A stretch of DNA of 64,000 bases from Ruegeria intermedia (GTDB taxonomy: Bacteria; Pseudomonadota; Alphaproteobacteria; Rhodobacterales; Rhodobacteraceae): NCBI RefSeq assembly GCF_900129345.1, contig NZ_FQVK01000016.1, positions 1 to 64,000 of the forward strand. The letters are read 5' to 3'. The translations under genes were made by a program, and so were the position numbers. Shown piece after piece: positions 60,881-64,000 of the stretch. The notes beneath the pieces are model-generated. The model did no database searches, was not told the origin of the DNA, and was given only the letters and a program-made list of their open reading frames with translations. The stretch's first letter is position 1; each line of letters begins with the position of its first letter.

Positions 60881-62389
60881 TTACTTTTTCTTTCCGAATC
60901 CGCTCAGGCCGGGGGGCAAGGCCATGCCGCCGCCCATGCCGGGCAGGCCGCCGGGCATCTTGCCGCCCATCGCCTTGGCCGCGGCTTCCAGCGCCTTGGG
61001 GTCCATGCCTGCGGCCATTTCTTCGGGGCTGGGCCCGCCCTTGCCGAACATGCCTTTCATGGCCTGTTTCAGCATCTTGCCTTTGCCCATCTTGCCCATC
61101 TTCTTCATCATGTCCGACATCTGCCGGTGCATCTTGAGCAGCTTGTTGACGTCGCTGACGTCCATGCCCGAACCGGCCGCGATGCGTTTCTTGCGGCTGG
61201 CCTGCAGCAGCGCGGGGTTGGCGCGTTCCTTCTTGGTCATCGACTGGATCATGGCGATCTGCTGCCGCAGGATCCGGTCGTCCAGCCCGGCCTGATCCAT
61301 CTGCTTGGCCATCTTGCCCATGCCCGGCATCATGCCCATCAGGCCCTGCATGCCGCCCATCTGGATCATCTGTTCCAGCTGCATCTTCAGGTCGTTCATG
61401 TTGAACTGACCCTTCATCATGCGCTTCATCATGCGCTCGGTCTGCTCGAGCTCCATGGTCTCCTGGGCCTTTTCGACCAGGGCCACGATGTCGCCCATGC
61501 CCAGGATCCGGCCCGCGATGCGGTCCGGCTCGAAGGTTTCCAGCGCATCCATCTTCTCGCCCAGACCGACGAAGCGGATGGGCTTGCCGGTCACTGCGCG
61601 CATCGACAGGGCCGCGCCGCCGCGGCCGTCACCGTCCATCCGGGTCAGGACCACGCCCGTGATGCCGACCTTGGCGTCGAACTCCTCGGCCACCTCGACG
61701 GCGACCTGGCCGGTCAGGCCGTCAACCACCAGCAGGGTCTCGCGCGGGTCCACCACGTTGCGGACCTGCTCGACCTCGTCCATCAGGACTTCGTCGATAT
61801 GCAGACGGCCCGCGGTATCCAGCATGTAGACGTCATAGCCGCCCAGCGTGGCCTGCTGCTTGGCGCGCTTGGCGATGTCCACCGGTTTCTGGCCGGGAAC
61901 GATCGGCAGAGTGTCCACCCCGATCTGGGTGCCCAGCACCGCCAGCTGGTCCATCGCCGCCGGGCGATAGACGTCCAGCGAGGCCATCAGGACCTTCTTG
62001 CCCTCTTTTTCTTTCAGGCGTTTCGCCAGCTTGCCGGTGGTGGTGGTCTTGCCCGAGCCCTGCAGACCGACCATCAGGATCGGCGCAGGCGGGTTGTCGA
62101 TCTTCAGCTTTCCGGGGTCGTCCTCGCCGCGCAGGGTATCGACCAGCGCGTCATGCACGATCTTGACGACCTGCTGGCCCGGCGTGATCGACTTGGTGAC
62201 CGCCTGGCCGGTCGCCTGCTCCTGCACCTTCTTGACGAACGCACGCGCCACCGGCAGCGATACGTCGGCCTCCAGCAGCGCCACGCGAACCTCGCGCAGG
62301 GCGGTCTTGACGTCTTCCTCGGACAGGGCGCCCTGTTTGGTCAGCCGGTCAAAGACGCCAGAGAGGCGTTCGGATAGATTTTCAAACAT
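60881..62389 (-). CDS. ffh: Signal recognition particle protein Ffh
   Basis: A 502-residue SRP GTPase. G1 is MVGLQGSGKTTTTGKLA, the DTAGR box is LDTAGRLHIDE, and G4 reads TRMDGDGRGGAAL (Arg in place of the common Lys). The Met-rich M domain follows, ending in a Gly/Met tail (GGKMPGGLPGMGGGMALPPG). It targets nascent membrane proteins to FtsY/SecYEG. It heads the long minus-strand operon. Confidence 0.97.
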   Translation of the reverse strand: MFENLSERLSGVFDRLTKQGALSEEDVKTALREVRVALLEADVSLPVARAFVKKVQEQATGQAVTKSITPGQQVVKIVHDALVDTLRGEDDPGKLKIDNPPAPILMVGLQGSGKTTTTGKLAKRLKEKEGKKVLMASLDVYRPAAMDQLAVLGTQIGVDTLPIVPGQKPVDIAKRAKQQATLGGYDVYMLDTAGRLHIDEVLMDEVEQVRNVVDPRETLLVVDGLTGQVAVEVAEEFDAKVGITGVVLTRMDGDGRGGAALSMRAVTGKPIRFVGLGEKMDALETFEPDRIAGRILGMGDIVALVEKAQETMELEQTERMMKRMMKGQFNMNDLKMQLEQMIQMGGMQGLMGMMPGMGKMAKQMDQAGLDDRILRQQIAMIQSMTKKERANPALLQASRKKRIAAGSGMDVSDVNKLLKMHRQMSDMMKKMGKMGKGKMLKQAMKGMFGKGGPSPEEMAAGMDPKALEAAAKAMGGKMPGGLPGMGGGMALPPGLSGFGKKK

Positions 62390-62420
62390 GCCTTCGGCCT
62401 CCTTCGCCGGTTGTCGGTTG

Positions 62421-62535
62421 GCGCCCCATAGATAGGGGCGGACGGGTCAATGCACAAACGCCCCCACGGGCGAAACTCGCTGGTGGGGGGCGATCCCTGA
62501 ACGACTCAAGGGACCGGAAGAACAGACGCTTCCGG
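62421..62535 (-). other. Structured 5' leader of ffh
   Basis: Upstream of ffh three hairpins follow one another: cgcccc / ggggcg (62422-62440), CGCCCCCAC / GTGGGGGGCG with one bulge (62459-62492), and a perfect ccggaag / cttccgg (62514-62535). The region 62390-62647 has no protein gene. The hairpins may form a regulatory leader or a small RNA; no known RNA family was recognised. Confidence 0.4.
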
Positions 62536-62647
62536 ATGTTGCCTTGGCGTTTAGGCCCATTGGCCACCTGAGTCAACCATCCGCGCCTGCCGGGTTGCAT
62601 CGTCTGGCCCCGTCGGCCATCACTGGCGCAATATTCGGGAGAAGACC

Positions 62648-63178
62648 ATGGACGCCTCATCCGCCTTTCAGGACACATTGCCGCTCAGTTCCGATGCACT
62701 GCTGGCGCAGCTGGACGATTGGGGGCTGCCCTATCGCCTGCACAGCCACGTCCCGCTGCGGACGGTCGAAGAGTCGAAGGCGGTCGAAGATCAGTTCATG
62801 GTGCCGGGCGAAAACGCGTTGCGGCTCAAGAACCTGTATCTGCGCGACAAGAAAAAGCGGAACTACCTGGTGACGCTGGAACAGAGCCGCGAGATCGACC
62901 TCAAGGCGCTGGGTGCCGAACTGGGGGTGGGCAACCTGTCCTTCGGGTCGGCGGATCGGCTGATGCAGAACCTCGGTATCCGTCCCGGCGCGGTCAGCCC
63001 GCTGGCGATGATCAACGGCGTGGGCAACGATGTGCGGTTCTTCATGGACGACGCGGCGCGGCGCGCGGACGTGATCTATATGCATCCGCTGGTCAACGAC
63101 CGGACGGTGGCCATGGCGCGCGACGACCTGATGGCCTTCTTCGACCGCACCGGGTGCGGGGTCACCTGGCTGCCCTGA
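62648..63178 (+). CDS. Ala-tRNA(Pro) deacylase, ProXp-ala/PrdX type
   Basis: A 176-residue trans-editing protein of the YbaK/INS superfamily that clears alanine mischarged on tRNA-Pro. KNLYLRDKKKRNYLVTLEQS is the ProXp-ala signature containing the conserved Lys, and GIRPGAVSPLAMINGVGND forms the specificity loop. It is divergent from ffh and monocistronic. Confidence 0.9.
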   Translation: MDASSAFQDTLPLSSDALLAQLDDWGLPYRLHSHVPLRTVEESKAVEDQFMVPGENALRLKNLYLRDKKKRNYLVTLEQSREIDLKALGAELGVGNLSFGSADRLMQNLGIRPGAVSPLAMINGVGNDVRFFMDDAARRADVIYMHPLVNDRTVAMARDDLMAFFDRTGCGVTWLP

Positions 63179-63248
63179 AAGGCGCGCCCGTCCGAGCGCG
63201 CCTGACGGGGAGTGGAATACCGGGCGCCACCGGCGGCGCCCGGTCGCA

Positions 63249-63830
63249 TCAGGCGGCCAGTTCGGCCACGGCTTTCTGCGCGTTGCTCAGCGCGGCTTCC
63301 GGATCCAGCGCCATGCGGTCGGCGGCCACCACATCCACGTCGTGGATGCCGATGAAGCCCAGTACATGGCGGGCGTATCCGGTTGCAAAGTCGATCTCGG
63401 ACCCCACCGCGGTACCGCCCGAAGCGATGGCGAGGATGGCGCGTTTGCCCTCCAGCAGGCCCTTGGGGCCATTCTCGGTATACGAGAACGTCAGGCCCGC
63501 ACGGGCGACCAGGTCGATCCAGGCCTTGAAGGCGGCCGGGACCGAGAAATTGTAGATCGGCAACCCGATCACCACCGTGTCGGCCTGCTGCAGTTCCCTG
63601 ACCACCTCGTCCGACAGGGCCAGCAGGTCACGCTGGGTGGCGTCGCGTTGATCGGCGGGGGTGAAGTTGGCGGTGATCCAGTCCTCGGTCAGCAGGGGCA
63701 GGGGGGTGGCCAGATCGCGGCGGATGATGCGGCTGGCGCCCAGGTGCTGGACGATGCGGGCCGACAGGTCGCGGGTGGCCGAGCCGGTGCGGCGGGCCGA
63801 GGCGTCGATATGCAGGATGGTCTTTGTCAT
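63249..63830 (-). CDS. azoR: FMN-dependent NADH-azoreductase
   Basis: A 193-residue flavodoxin-like quinone/azo reductase. ILHIDASARRTGSATRDLSA is the FMN phosphate loop; GLPIYNFSVPAAFKAWIDLV and AIASGGTAVG complete the site. Start at 63830 (MTKTILHI) is chosen by family alignment; the frame remains open to 63977. It is divergent from a LysR gene that probably controls it. Confidence 0.92.
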   Translation of the reverse strand: MTKTILHIDASARRTGSATRDLSARIVQHLGASRIIRRDLATPLPLLTEDWITANFTPADQRDATQRDLLALSDEVVRELQQADTVVIGLPIYNFSVPAAFKAWIDLVARAGLTFSYTENGPKGLLEGKRAILAIASGGTAVGSEIDFATGYARHVLGFIGIHDVDVVAADRMALDPEAALSNAQKAVAELAA

Positions 63831-63951
63831 GGCATGGGTCCTTCTCAGGGTTCGGATTTTGCGTCTGAGCCCAATATGAGTATTGCGTGAGCGAACGAAA
63901 CTGGGATAAATCAACAGGCATTGTTGGAAATTGCACAGAATTGGTTTTGTC

Positions 63952-64000
63952 ATGGACAATTGGGACGAGGTCCGCACCGCCTATCAGGTTGCGCGCATGG
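63952..64000 (+). CDS. LysR-family regulator, N-terminal fragment (cut by window edge)
   Basis: The last 49 bases encode MDNWDEVRTAYQVARM, the opening of a LysR-type helix-turn-helix. The gene continues beyond the window. Its divergent placement suggests control of azoR. Confidence 0.65.
   Translation, partial: MDNWDEVRTAYQVARM

Overview
The window reads as a chromosomal segment of a marine alphaproteobacterium of the Roseobacter group (Rhodobacterales). The evidence is high GC with strong G/C third-codon bias, the roseobacter order ffh / rpsP / rimM / trmD / rplS / rpmE, a cysteine-free L31, MipZ, an Mcl1-type malyl-CoA lyase, and catabolic clusters for marine substrates (2,3-dihydroxypropane-1-sulfonate, taurine, D-glutamate, betaine-like amines). 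No prophage, CRISPR array, rRNA operon or plasmid replication gene was seen. The only mobile DNA is a pair of IS3-family remnants at the left edge.

Layout. 1-380: IS3 fragments. 440-5260: PA14 protein, accA, a lytic transglycosylase, a GntR regulator, a YgjP-type metalloprotease and a FYDLN_acid protein. 5407-5482: tRNA-Ala(GGC), followed by a decayed stretch with a C10 tract. 5913-10119: mcl1 divergent from dgcN-dgcA-dat, a D-glutamate / D-amino-acid catabolic set. 10162-16614: small conserved genes, N-formylglutamate amidohydrolase, pyruvate kinase, an Lrp-type regulator divergent from usp and an alanine/glycine:Na+ symporter, then rpmI-rplT. 17027-19760: aldo/keto reductase and an alpha/beta hydrolase split by an in-frame stop, divergent from a TetR gene with a 65-bp dyad between them.

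20125-31054: ProXVW-type ABC transporter, two different ureohydrolases, a non-pyrrolysine MttB homologue, a DMGDH/GcvT-type flavoprotein and a LysR regulator. Together they look like an uptake and breakdown route for an N-methylated and/or guanidino compound whose identity is not known. 31069-42668: a DHPS (sulfopropanediol) locus, hpsR, a 60-aa membrane protein, hpsKLM (TRAP transporter), hpsNOP, a usp, comDE and a candidate slcD. It faces tpa (taurine:pyruvate aminotransferase), so both arms lead to sulfoacetaldehyde. Xsc, the next step, is not in the window. 42891-44519: acyl-CoA synthetase.

44516-51649: homogentisate catabolism (hmgA, fahA, MBL-fold protein, FAD monooxygenase, DUF2783, maiA, DOPA-dioxygenase-like) on the minus strand, divergent from a MarR regulator. 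51709-54253: nucleotide cyclase, mipZ and a Dabb protein. 54312-62389: a mostly minus-strand housekeeping block reading ffh, two GNATs, chorismate mutase, rpsP, bluB, a 49-aa membrane protein, rimM, a sulfotransferase-like gene, trmD, then (after an inverted GH25 lysozyme) rplS and rpmE. 62648-64000: ProXp-ala deacylase, an azoreductase and the start of a LysR gene.

All assignments rest on reading the sequence. No database search was run.
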